This document shows, in pieces, positions 25,486 through 32,538 of a DNA stretch of 64,000 nucleotides (position 1 is its first letter; each line of letters starts with the position of its first letter). The notes under the pieces were generated by a model. That model ran no database searches, had not been told where the DNA came from, and worked only from the letters and a program-made list of their open reading frames with translations. The position numbers were made by a program, and so were the translations under genes. This DNA comes from Cupriavidus taiwanensis LMG 19424 (lineage in GTDB: Bacteria; Pseudomonadota; Gammaproteobacteria; Burkholderiales; Burkholderiaceae): assembly GCF_000069785.1 (NCBI RefSeq), contig NC_010528.1:930001-994000 (forward strand). The letters run 5' to 3'.

Positions 25486-25499
25486 CCTCTGTTGGTTAA
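25459..25499. promoter_or_regulatory. Symmetric four-half-site immunity operator
   Basis: TTAACC-N6-GGTTGA-N5-TCAACC-N6-GGTTAA, a perfect nested inverted repeat centred at 25479. It lies directly upstream of the repressor gene. Two divergent -35 elements fall inside it: TTGACT leftward and TTGATT (25473-25478) rightward. The rightward -10, TTAAGC, is weak. Confidence 0.7.
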
Positions 25500-25923
25500 G
25501 CATAAGAGAGCCGAGGGGAAATTGCCAGCGGCGTGAAGGCGCTACCTCGCCCGCCCCCGACTAGGCACAGACACACGCCGCAACGTACATAGAACGCATC
25601 GCGCAATGCCTTGGTGGCTCAGAGCCAGCCTGGCATGCCAACCCGAGGCGCGCGGGATGCCACCCCGGCCGTGCCTTAGCCCACGGCGCGCGGTGGAGAC
25701 CCCGCCTCACCCGCCCGCTTCATCGGGTGGTTTTTATGCGGGTGCATAAAGCCTAGCCCCGCGCCTGTGCTGGCATCCTTGGCGGAAGGGCCCCTGCACC
25801 GACTTATGCGGATTTATGCATTTGGCCATTCCAGTGAGCCGCCATCGGGGACTTTCCTGACGCCTCCGTCCGCCTAGCCTTTCACCGGGCCCGGCGCGCG
25901 ATCGGCAAGTTCAGAACCAGGCG
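25500..25923. other. Gap with a hairpin and TTATGC repeats
   Basis: No convincing ORF where cox and early genes should start. It holds a CACCCG/CGGGTG hairpin followed by GTTTTT (25708-25735). Four copies of TTATGC or its complement lie at 25733-25739, 25744-25750, 25803-25810 and 25813-25820, the first two forming a 7-4-7 inverted repeat. Confidence 0.5.
25708..25735 (+). terminator. Possible rho-independent terminator
   Basis: CACCCG (25708-25713) pairs with CGGGTG (25724-25729), followed by GTTTTT. Six-bp stem and ten-base loop, so moderate strength. It would stop rightward transcripts from the immunity operator. Confidence 0.4.
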
Positions 25924-26228
25924 GGGGTAGGGAAAAAGGTAACCTCGGTAACCAATCCCGAAAACCGAAGCTAAATCTTTGATTTTTAAGGGGGAAGATG
26001 GTTACCTCGGAAAGGTAATCTGAGGTAACCATAAAGGTAACCTCCCGATAAGTCATTGATTTCATTGGAAATCGGTCTCCATCGAGGTTACCTTTGGAAA
26101 GGGTAATCTGGTTACCCTAAAGTTACCCCAATGTTACCTTTTGGCTGAACCCCGGAACGCCTTATCCCACAAGGCTTTGCGGGCTGTTTTCGCGCTGAGG
26201 TTACCGAGGTTACCTTTTTCCCGACCCC
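25924..26228. repeat. 305-bp GGTWACC iteron-like element with 30-bp inverted ends
   Basis: The ends at 25924-25953 and 26199-26228 are inverted copies with one mismatch in 30. Nine perfect GGTAACC/GGTTACC palindromes lie at 25938, 25947, 26000, 26024, 26036, 26086, 26110, 26199 and 26208, with four one-mismatch copies at 26014, 26102, 26121 and 26132. A 23-25 bp direct repeat occurs at 26000 and 26086. The interior has AT-rich tracts. It could be a replication origin, a regulator-binding array or a small non-autonomous element. No target duplication was seen. Confidence 0.8.
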
Positions 26229-26257
26229 TCACGAATTTTAGCCCCGCCCTCTAGATA

Positions 26258-26277
26258 TACTGTGTTTTTATACAGTA
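26258..26277. promoter_or_regulatory. LexA (SOS) box
   Basis: TACTGTGTTTTTATACAGTA contains the CTGT-N8-ACAG core (26260-26263 and 26272-26275) with palindromic flanks, very near the consensus. It lies 30 bases after the iteron element and seven bases before an ATG at 26285. Confidence 0.75.
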
Positions 26278-26668
26278 TCGCTCCATGACGGACGAAAGAG
26301 ATCCCGAAGCTCACAGCAGCATTCTTGGGCGCAAGACTTGGCCGAAAGCGACCAGGCAGACTCGCGGCCGCGGCGCATGGCTGGGCACCACTTCCGCCGC
26401 GGTTGACCCCGACATAGATGCGCGCCATGTACCAGCGCAACCGGACCCCCGAGGTTCGGGCGCTGTTGTGGGAGATTGCGTGGCTGCAGCGCACCGTGTA
26501 GCCCAGTTTGCGGCATGCTTTCTGGTATACGACGGCATGATGAACAGAACGGTGCCGGGTGGTGCTCGGCGCGAAGGCGTGCTGTGACATCATCTTCCAC
26601 GTGCCACGGCGCCGACACCACCCATTCAGGTCATAATTCCCTCAGCGCCCTTTGGAAGTAGCGATGTT
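26278..26668. other. Region downstream of the LexA box with no confident gene
   Basis: A 100-codon frame begins at 26285 (MTDERDPEAHSSILGRKTWP) but has poor composition and competes with an opposing frame. A tiny frame at 26418-26501 encodes a natural-looking 27-residue peptide (RNRTPEVRALLWEIAWLQ) that stops abruptly. It may be the start of a decayed phage gene. Confidence 0.35.
26418..26501 (+). CDS. 27-residue ORF, possible gene remnant
   Basis: MRAMYQRNRTPEVRALLWEI and seven more residues, ending WLQRTV. Charged, helical and plausible as the N-terminus of a small phage protein. The downstream sequence has no continuation in frame. No clear ribosome site. Not recognised. Confidence 0.25.
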   Translation: MRAMYQRNRTPEVRALLWEIAWLQRTV

Positions 26669-27052
26669 ATGAATTCACCACGCCGGGTTCCCGCTCCTCA
26701 TCCGCTCCGGACAGAACGGCTTACGAAGTCGCAATACCTTCGTGAAGCGCGTAACGCATGCCTCAGTCTCAGTGTGCCGCCTGGCATCATAGGGCCGTAC
26801 AAGGCTCGATCACTGAACTGGAACGCGAACACGTACTACTACGTCTTTGGCCAGGAGCTTGCCGGGCCCCCTCGGCTCATTGAGGTTTTTCGGGTGAACG
26901 GAAACGGCGAGCTGTACCCCGTGCCCGCCTTTCAATACCCGGAACCATTCAAGGAACTGTTCCCCACTGATTACGCCATCTTGTATAGCGACGATCCGTG
27001 GGACGGTGCTTTTCCCCCAGCCAAGAGAAGCGAAGTATTCGAGGGAGATTGA
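26669..27052 (+). CDS. Hypothetical prophage protein, 127 residues
   Basis: Starts MNSPRRVPAPHPLRTERLTK. A soluble protein rich in Tyr, Pro and aromatic residues (NANTYYYVFGQELAGPPRLI, PTDYAILYSDDPWDGAF), with no signal or membrane segment and no recognised family. Composition is that of a real protein. It lies in the early region between the LexA box and the integrase, the usual place for phage accessory genes. No function can be assigned. Confidence 0.6.
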   Translation: MNSPRRVPAPHPLRTERLTKSQYLREARNACLSLSVPPGIIGPYKARSLNWNANTYYYVFGQELAGPPRLIEVFRVNGNGELYPVPAFQYPEPFKELFPTDYAILYSDDPWDGAFPPAKRSEVFEGD

Positions 27053-27558
27053 GTGGCTTAGCAGGGCAGCGATCGCTACGCCAACTTGACGCGCTCGCCG
27101 CCCGGCCCTAGGTTTTTCCTTTGTCGGACTGCGCCGGATAGCGACAGCCGCTCGGCGGGCGGAGACTAGCCGCATCAACAGACAGGAGACAGCCATGCCA
27201 GGCAAGATCGTCTACGTCTGCCCGCTGGCGATCAAGGCTCATACGCGAACGTCTAGACTGTTCAGGGAGCGCTGTTCCAGCGGCGTGGTTCGCAGGACAT
27301 CGGAACATGATACGACGTTGAAAAGGACTTGCACTCCTGCTGTTGGCGGAGATCTACATCAACAGACCGCCCTTCCTCTACCCTACAAAGGCGGGGCGGC
27401 ATTCTGGGAGCGTGCTTCCTACTATTTGCATCAGATTCGAGGGGCAGTGACTGCGGTAGCCGTACTGGGCCCTGGCCTATGCAGCCAGGGCCTTTTCATT
27501 TGGCGGCTTAGATCCTCCCCGCGTAGGGGCATCCGCCGTTTTCCTGAAGGAGTCTTTA
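27053..27558. other. Gap with a doubtful ORF and a terminator
   Basis: An ATG at 27195 has a good CAGGAGAC ribosome site. Its 136-codon frame, however, runs through the strong terminator at 27468-27496 and has unnatural composition, so it is at best a truncated gene. Nothing else is supported. Confidence 0.4.
27468..27496 (+). terminator. Rho-independent terminator
   Basis: GGCCCTGGC (27468-27476) pairs perfectly with GCCAGGGCC (27484-27492) across a seven-base loop, followed by TTTT. Confidence 0.7.
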
Positions 27559-27807
27559 ATGTCGGAATCAAACACTTTGTCCGAAACGCCCACCTGGTCC
27601 TATGAAGAGGTTACGGCTGTGACGGAGGACTCTATCCGTTTCCTCCTCGAGAAATCGGACAAGGACATCGGGATGGGACGTCGGGACGAGTGGGTTGCAT
27701 ATGGGCTGTATCTCGGCTGGTCAAAGCTGACCGCAGGACGAAGGAAGCCTGAGGATGACAAGCGATTGCACGAACTCACCCGACGCTTCAGGGATGCAGG
27801 CGAGTAG
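27559..27807 (+). CDS. Hypothetical prophage protein, 82 residues
   Basis: Starts MSESNTLSETPTWSYEEVTA, preceded by a GAAGGAG ribosome site. A soluble, acidic then charged helical protein (SIRFLLEKSDKDIGMGRRDE, LHELTRRFRDAGE). No recognised family and no membrane segment. A terminator just upstream separates it from earlier transcripts, so it probably has its own promoter. Confidence 0.65.
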   Translation: MSESNTLSETPTWSYEEVTAVTEDSIRFLLEKSDKDIGMGRRDEWVAYGLYLGWSKLTAGRRKPEDDKRLHELTRRFRDAGE

Positions 27808-27872
27808 CAAACTCTCTGTCCCCCGCAATGCGGCCGTTACGGGGCTCCTTTCATCCAAAGGTTCTCACCCAA

Positions 27873-27907
27873 TTGTGGTATAAAGTTAAGAGCATATATA
27901 TACTCTT
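27873..27907 (+). promoter_or_regulatory. Possible promoter with inverted repeat
   Basis: TTGTGG (27873-27878), a 16-base spacer, then TATATA (27895-27900). The -10 lies inside AAGAG...CTCTT (27888-27907). The terminator at 27944 follows 37 bases later, so any product would be a very short RNA. Confidence 0.3.
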
Positions 27908-27943
27908 GGCGTGCGCAACTCATGATGCTCACATCCCGTTGAA

Positions 27944-27969
27944 CCCTCGGTCCCCCGAGGGTTTTTTTT
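27944..27969 (+). terminator. Strong rho-independent terminator
   Basis: CCCTCGG (27944-27950) pairs with CCGAGGG (27955-27961) across a four-base loop, followed by eight T. Confidence 0.75.
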
Positions 27970-28048
27970 GGGGCGGGCGCGCTGTTGGCAAAGCGAACGA
28001 TGACCGCCTTACCGGCCGAAGTGGTCGTCTGTGAGGCGGTTATTCGAC

Positions 28049-28170
28049 TGCACCTAAATTGCACCTATGGTGGGCTGGATCGGCCTTTGGTGACTTTGTT
28101 CGACCTTGGTTTTGCAGTTTGCGACTTGCGCAAGGCGTTGATTTATAAAGCGTCTTAATTTGTCACCAAA
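28049..28170. repeat. Short repeats downstream of the integrase
   Basis: TGCACCTA occurs twice (28049-28056 and 28060-28067). TTTGGTGAC (28086-28094) is repeated inverted as GTCACCAAA (28162-28170). They could bind a recombination factor, but nothing proves it. Confidence 0.35.
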
Positions 28171-28275
28171 ACTCCGAAGGTTGTGCTCGCTCGACGGTGC
28201 CGGTAGCCCTATCGGTTGATCAGTTTTGAGAATCGGGAAAGGCCCAACCACATCTGTATCCTGTGCCGTCGTCAA
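28054..28275 (-). CDS. Possible small protein downstream of the integrase
   Basis: 73 residues from a TTG codon (MTTAQDTDVVGPFPILKTDQ), ending IGAI. Composition is plausible (KLRRFINQRLAQVANCKTKV). It lies 22 bases after the integrase stop on the same strand and overlaps the inverted repeats at 28086-28170. The weak start and lack of a clear ribosome site keep confidence low. Confidence 0.3.
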   Translation of the reverse strand: MTTAQDTDVVGPFPILKTDQPIGLPAPSSEHNLRSFGDKLRRFINQRLAQVANCKTKVEQSHQRPIQPTIGAI

Positions 28276-28296
28276 GATATTTCACTGGGGCGCTGC

Positions 28297-29553
28297 TCAG
28301 CAACTCCCATCAGTTGCCCACAGAGGCGGCATGGTGCCCAGCGGGATAACAGCTGCTGCTTGGCCGGAGCAGTAGTGCGCCCAGTCCCTCATCATTTTGC
28401 GCCGGCGCTCAAGCATGTCGCCCCGACGGTAGGCCGCTTCGCTTTCGTTCTGGATTGCGTGGGCCAGCGCCATTTCTGCAAGCGAGTCCGCATATTCTGT
28501 GCAGTCGGCCACCCAATCCCGGAAGGTCGAGCGGAAGCCGTGCACGGTGACATGTCCGTAGCCCATTCGCTCAAGCAGCTTAAGCATGGCCATGTTAGAG
28601 AGCGGCTTCCCCTTCTTCCGGCCCGGATAGAGCCAGCCGTCTCGCGCGCCAGGCAATGCTGCCTCAACCAGCTCGACGAGGCGATCGGTCATTGGCACAC
28701 GTAGGGGCAATTCCATCTTCATGCGTTCGCCCGGTACAGTCCAGACGCGATAACGCATGTCGAATTCCTCGGGTCTCGCAAATTGGACCTCCTGCGTGCG
28801 CACAACCGTCAGGATCAGGTGCTCGAGCATGCGAGCGGCAGTCCCGCGCTGCTCGCGTAGTTCCTTCATAAAGCTGGGGATTTCCTGCCACGGTAGCGCT
28901 GGGTGATGCTTGATCTTTTTGCGCCGATTCTGTTTGGGGAGCAGCTTGTCGAGGTGGCCCCGCCAGCGTGCCGGATTCTCGCCCTCGCGGTGTCCAAGCG
29001 CCTTTTCGGCATCGAGTATGCATTCGAGGCGCCCACGCAGTCGGAACGCTGTTTCGCGCTTCTTGATCCAGATCGGCTGCAGCACCTGCACGATCATAGC
29101 CGTGTCGATGTCGCGCACGTCTTGATCACCAAGGATTGGGGCTGCGTAGGTGGCGATCGTGTTTGTCCATTGCTGGGCGTGCTTCTCGTTCTTCCACCCG
29201 GCACGATGCTTGGCGATGTAGTCGGCCGCTGCAGCCTTGAATAGGCGCGGTCCGGACAATTCGAGCATGCGTTGCCGCTGCTTGCACTTCCGCGCCTCAA
29301 TGGGATCGACTCCATCTCGAAGAAGGTCTCGGCATTTTGCGGCTTCTGCGCGCGCTGCAGCCAGCGAGACGGAAGCCAGGGGGCCCAGTCCCATTTCGCG
29401 CGACCGGCCGCGCAGCGTGAACTTAAAGATCCAGGAGCGCGAGCCAGACTCAGAGATCTGGAAATAGAGGTTGCCGCCGTCCGGGTAATGCCCCGGTACA
29501 TCCAGCTTGCCGATCTTCAGCGCCGTGAGCCGATGCAGTTGCCGTGTTGCCAC
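28297..29553 (-). CDS. int: Prophage tyrosine integrase, P4/DUF4102 type
   Basis: 418 residues. The N-terminal arm-binding DUF4102 domain has LTALKIGKLDVPGHYPDGGN and YFQISESGSRSWIFKF (residues 8-45). A core-binding SAM-like domain lies at about 110-210. The catalytic domain has the Arg in VVRTQEVQFARPEEFD, HGFRSTFRDW (His-X2-Arg) and LAHAIQNESEAAYRRGD (His and Tyr nucleophile). It reads away from tRNA-Ser, the usual layout for this family, and should recombine attP with the tRNA 3' end. Confidence 0.95.
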   Translation of the reverse strand: MATRQLHRLTALKIGKLDVPGHYPDGGNLYFQISESGSRSWIFKFTLRGRSREMGLGPLASVSLAAARAEAAKCRDLLRDGVDPIEARKCKQRQRMLELSGPRLFKAAAADYIAKHRAGWKNEKHAQQWTNTIATYAAPILGDQDVRDIDTAMIVQVLQPIWIKKRETAFRLRGRLECILDAEKALGHREGENPARWRGHLDKLLPKQNRRKKIKHHPALPWQEIPSFMKELREQRGTAARMLEHLILTVVRTQEVQFARPEEFDMRYRVWTVPGERMKMELPLRVPMTDRLVELVEAALPGARDGWLYPGRKKGKPLSNMAMLKLLERMGYGHVTVHGFRSTFRDWVADCTEYADSLAEMALAHAIQNESEAAYRRGDMLERRRKMMRDWAHYCSGQAAAVIPLGTMPPLWATDGSC

Positions 29554-29702
29554 TTCCTACCCCCGTTTTCACCCCTATTCAATGGTCGGATTGTGTCGGA
29601 GCGGTGTGGAGGCGGCAAGAAGAAAAATACCCCCAAAATCGCGCCCCTATTGGGTTTCCGGGTGATTCGCTGGAGGGTATCGGAACGCGGTGGAATGAGA
29701 AA

Positions 29703-29740
29703 TGGCGGAAGCGGTGAGATTCGAACTCACGGATGGGTCA
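29703..29740. other. Probable right attachment site in tRNA-Ser 3' end
   Basis: The 3' half of the tRNA-Ser gene faces the integrase, 149 bases from its start codon. P4-type integrases use such tRNA ends. The crossover sequence itself cannot be defined without the left copy. Confidence 0.5.
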
Positions 29741-29792
29741 CCCCATCGGCAGTTTTCAAGACTGCTGCCTTAAACCACTCGGCCACGCTTCC
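29703..29792 (-). tRNA. tRNA-Ser (anticodon UGA)
   Basis: 90 bases on the minus strand. Acceptor GGAAGCG pairs with CGCTTCC, discriminator G and encoded CCA (29705-29703). The anticodon loop CTTGAAA lies in a CAGT/ACTG stem. A long variable arm (GATGGGGTGACCCATC) and a GTTCGAATC T-arm are present. Likely attachment gene of the prophage. Confidence 0.95.
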
Positions 29793-30079
29793 GTAAAAGT
29801 GCGGGCATTGTAGCGCGAAGGGCGGGGCCTCCGGCGCAGTGCCGCATGCAGACGCAACGGTCTGGCCGCGCATTATACAAGGCCCGCGCGTCCTGATGGG
29901 GACTTGCCTCGCGGCATGGGCGCAGCCCGCAAATTTCCGGCCACATCTTGCGCATCGCTGTCGGGCGCTGTCTGACACGGCGGAACCTTCATATCGCGCC
30001 ATCGCTCATATGGTCGTACCGGGCACTGCGGTGTGTGCCGCATCCCCGGCATTCGCCTGGCAACAGAGGAGAACTCAAA

Positions 30080-30598
30080 ATGCGCAAAATACGAACCCCT
30101 AGCAAGACATGGCTGATCGTTCCGGTGGCCGCGGCGGCTGCACTGGCCGGTTGTGCGGCGCCGTACAACAGCGGCTACGACCAGGGCTACAACACCGGCT
30201 ACAACGCGCCGCCGCCGGGTTACCAGACCCCGCACACTTCGCAGGCACCGTCGGGCGCCGTCTACTATGGCCGTGTCGAGTCGATCGAACCGGTCACCAC
30301 CACGCAGGGCAGCTCGGGCCTGCTGGGCACCGTGATCGGCGGCGCCGCGGGCGGCCTGCTGGGCCACCAGATCGGCGGCGGGCGCGGCCAGACCGCGGCG
30401 ACCATCGGCGGTGCCGTGGTCGGTGCCGTGGCCGGCAACCAGATCGAGAAGCGCGCGGGCAGCAATACGCAGACGGTCTATCGCGTGAACGTGCGGCTCG
30501 ATGACGGCCGCCTCGCCACGGTAACGCAGTCCAACGTCGGCAGCCTGCAGGTCGGCATGCGCGCGCGCGTGGCCAACGACATGGCTACGCCGTACTAA
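30080..30598 (+). CDS. Glycine-zipper 2TM lipoprotein (SlyB/Pcp-like)
   Basis: 172 residues starting MRKIRTPSKTWLIVPVAAAA, with a lipoprotein signal and lipobox LAGC. Then a Tyr/Gly/Pro-rich linker (GYDQGYNTGYNA) and a glycine-zipper segment (GLLGTVIGGAAGGLLGHQIG ... GGAVVGAVAGNQIE). The C-terminus is a small beta domain (YRVNVRLDDGR). An outer-membrane lipoprotein of the Rickettsia 17-kDa antigen/SlyB group. An AGAGGAGA ribosome site marks the start. A strong terminator follows. Confidence 0.9.
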   Translation: MRKIRTPSKTWLIVPVAAAAALAGCAAPYNSGYDQGYNTGYNAPPPGYQTPHTSQAPSGAVYYGRVESIEPVTTTQGSSGLLGTVIGGAAGGLLGHQIGGGRGQTAATIGGAVVGAVAGNQIEKRAGSNTQTVYRVNVRLDDGRLATVTQSNVGSLQVGMRARVANDMATPY

Positions 30599-30624
30599 GC
30601 GGCCCGGAACGTTTGCCAGATGCA

Positions 30625-30655
30625 AAAGGCCACGCGCTTGCGTGGCCTTTTTTTT
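30625..30655 (+). terminator. Rho-independent terminator
   Basis: AAAGGCCACGC pairs perfectly with GCGTGGCCTTT across a four-base loop and runs into T residues. It may act on both strands, ending the lipoprotein gene and hemW. Confidence 0.85.
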
Positions 30656-30676
30656 CGTTGCCGGCGCCGCGGCCGC

Positions 30677-31909
30677 TCAGTCCTTCAGGAACATCTCCTG
30701 CAGGTCGTTGAGGAAGCGCCGGCCCAGTTCGGTGGGGCGGATGGTGGTCAGGTCCGCTTCCAGCAAGCCTTTTTTCTCGGCCTCGGCCAGCTGCTTGCTG
30801 ATGGTGTGGAGCGGCAGCCCGGTATAGTCCTGGAAGCTCGAGGCCGGCACCCCGTCGGTCAGGCGCAGCGCGTTGAGCATGAACTCGAACGGCAGCTCGT
30901 CGGCGCCGACGTCGCGCGCTTCCTGTACCGCGTTGCCCGCCATGGCCTGCGCCATGTAGGTGGCCGGATGCTTGTGCCGCATCTGGCGCAGCACGCGCTG
31001 CGGAAACGACAGCTTGCCGTGCGCGCCGGCGCCGATGCCGAGGTAGTCGCCGAAGCGCCAGTAGTTCAGGTTGTGGCGCGCCTCGCGATGGGGCCTGGCA
31101 TACGCCGAGGTCTCATAGTGCCGGTAGCCCGCCGCTGCGGTGCGCGCTTCGATCCAGTCCTGCATCTCGTACGCCGTGTCGTCGTCCGGCAGCGCCGGCG
31201 GGAACTTCGCGAACAGCGTGTTCGGCTCCAGCGTCAGGTGGTACAGCGACAGATGGGTGGTGCCGTAGCCCAGCGCGGTTTCCACGTCGGCCTGGCATTC
31301 CTGCAGCGTCTGGCCGGGCAGGGCGTACATCAGGTCCAGGTTGATGTTGTCGAAGCTGGCCTGGGCGATGTCGATGGCGCGGCGCGCTTCGGTGCCGCCG
31401 TGGATGCGTCCCAGGGCCTGCAGGTGCCGGTCGTTGAAGCTCTGGATGCCGATGGATAGCCGGTTGATGCCGCTGGCGCGGTAGCTGGCGAATTTCTCGG
31501 CTTCAAAGGTGCCGGGATTGGCCTCCATCGTGATCTCGGCATCGGCGTCGAGCGGCAGCAGGGCGCGGATATCCGACAGCAGCCGGTCCATGCCAGCCGC
31601 CGACAGCAGGCTGGGCGTGCCGCCGCCGATAAAGACGGTATGCACGGGGCGGCCCCATACCAGCGGTAGCGATTGCTCCAGGTCGGCGCGCAGCGCGTCC
31701 AGGTAGAGGTCTTCGGGGATCTCGTGGTTGTCGGCGCCGGGCGCGGCGTGCGAGTTGAAATCGCAGTAAGGGCATTTGCGCACGCACCACGGCACATGCA
31801 CGTACAGCGACAGCGGCGGCGAACCGGGCAGGCTGATCTGCCCCGGCTTGAGCCAGAGCTGCTTGCTGTCCACGGGCACGGACGCGGAGGCCGGTACGAT
31901 CGGGATCAT
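30677..31909 (-). CDS. hemW: HemW, radical-SAM haem chaperone
   Basis: 410 residues with VPWCVRKCPYCDFNSH, the CX3CX2C radical-SAM motif with the extra Cys-Asp-Phe typical of HemW. FIGGGTPSLL follows, and the C-terminal HemN_C domain has NALRLTDGVPASSFQDYTGL. HemW handles haem transfer, and despite old annotation is not a coproporphyrinogen oxidase. Last gene of a leftward cluster, with its ATG overlapping the rdgB stop by four bases. Confidence 0.95.
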   Translation of the reverse strand: MIPIVPASASVPVDSKQLWLKPGQISLPGSPPLSLYVHVPWCVRKCPYCDFNSHAAPGADNHEIPEDLYLDALRADLEQSLPLVWGRPVHTVFIGGGTPSLLSAAGMDRLLSDIRALLPLDADAEITMEANPGTFEAEKFASYRASGINRLSIGIQSFNDRHLQALGRIHGGTEARRAIDIAQASFDNINLDLMYALPGQTLQECQADVETALGYGTTHLSLYHLTLEPNTLFAKFPPALPDDDTAYEMQDWIEARTAAAGYRHYETSAYARPHREARHNLNYWRFGDYLGIGAGAHGKLSFPQRVLRQMRHKHPATYMAQAMAGNAVQEARDVGADELPFEFMLNALRLTDGVPASSFQDYTGLPLHTISKQLAEAEKKGLLEADLTTIRPTELGRRFLNDLQEMFLKD

Positions 31910-32523
31910 CGCAGGGGACGCTCCGCGGCCTCGGCCTGCAGCCGGGCCACCAGGGCGCGCAGCGCCTGGGCCCGGTGGCTGACGCGGTTCTTCTCTTCGG
32001 GCGGCAGCTCGGCGGCGGTCTTGCCCAGCGCCGGCAGCAGGAAGTGCGGGTCATAGCCGAAGCCGCCCGCGCCGCGCGGCGCGTCGACGACCTCGCCATG
32101 CCACACGCCCTCGGCGATGATCGGGCACGGGTCTTCGGCGTGGCGCACGAACACCAGCACGCAGTAGTAGTACGCGTGGCGGTTCAGCTTGCCGGCCAGC
32201 TGCGACACCAGGTAGGCGTTGTTGGCGGTGTCGGACCTGGCCTGTCCCGCCATCTGCGCATAGCGCGCGGAATAGACGCCGGGCGCGCCGTCGAGCGCCT
32301 GCACGCAGATGCCGGAGTCGTCGGCCAGCGCGGGCAGGCCAGCGAGGCGGCTGGCATGGCGGGCCTTGGCCAGCGCGTTCTCGACAAAGGTGGCGAAGGG
32401 CTCTTCGGCCTCGGGGATGCCGAGCTCGCCCTGCGTCACCACGTCAAAGCCGAGCGGGGCCAGCAGCGCGCCGAATTCGCGCAGCTTGCCGGGGTTGTTG
32501 GAGGCCAGTACCAGGCGTCGCAT
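31906..32523 (-). CDS. rdgB: XTP/dITP pyrophosphatase (RdgB/HAM1)
   Basis: 205 residues with the N-terminal LASNNPGKLREF, central ADDSGICVQALDGAPGVYSA and C-terminal NRVSHRAQALRAL motifs. It removes non-canonical purine nucleoside triphosphates (XTP, dITP) to protect DNA. It follows rph and precedes hemW, an order common in betaproteobacteria. Confidence 0.97.
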   Translation of the reverse strand: MRRLVLASNNPGKLREFGALLAPLGFDVVTQGELGIPEAEEPFATFVENALAKARHASRLAGLPALADDSGICVQALDGAPGVYSARYAQMAGQARSDTANNAYLVSQLAGKLNRHAYYYCVLVFVRHAEDPCPIIAEGVWHGEVVDAPRGAGGFGYDPHFLLPALGKTAAELPPEEKNRVSHRAQALRALVARLQAEAAERPLR

Positions 32524-32538
32524 GGCGGGCTCCGCGGC

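Larger units (their letters stand above)
1..29702. mobile_element. P2-like prophage, right end at tRNA-Ser
   Basis: A complete P2-type head, tail and lysis gene set in canonical order, with P and Q on one strand and O through D on the other, plus a cI/ImmA immunity unit and a tyrosine integrase next to tRNA-Ser. The right boundary is inferred to be the 3' end of the tRNA. No second copy of the tRNA 3' sequence was found in positions 1-600, so the left boundary and left attachment site lie outside the window. Cox, B, the replication protein A and Ogr are not recognisable, so the element may be replication-defective. Late genes overlap mostly by 1-4 bases, as in functional P2 phages. Confidence 0.93.

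Noticed and set aside
25874-26065. 63-codon minus-strand frame in the GGTWACC array
   Set aside because: Its sequence (EVT..., GYL-like) arises from the repeated GGTTACC units, and no ribosome site is present.
27195-27605. 136-codon plus-strand frame with a good ribosome site
   Set aside because: It runs through a strong terminator at 27468-27496 and its composition is unlike a protein.
27828-28034. 68-codon plus-strand frame
   Set aside because: It contains the terminator at 27944-27969, and its residues look like noise.
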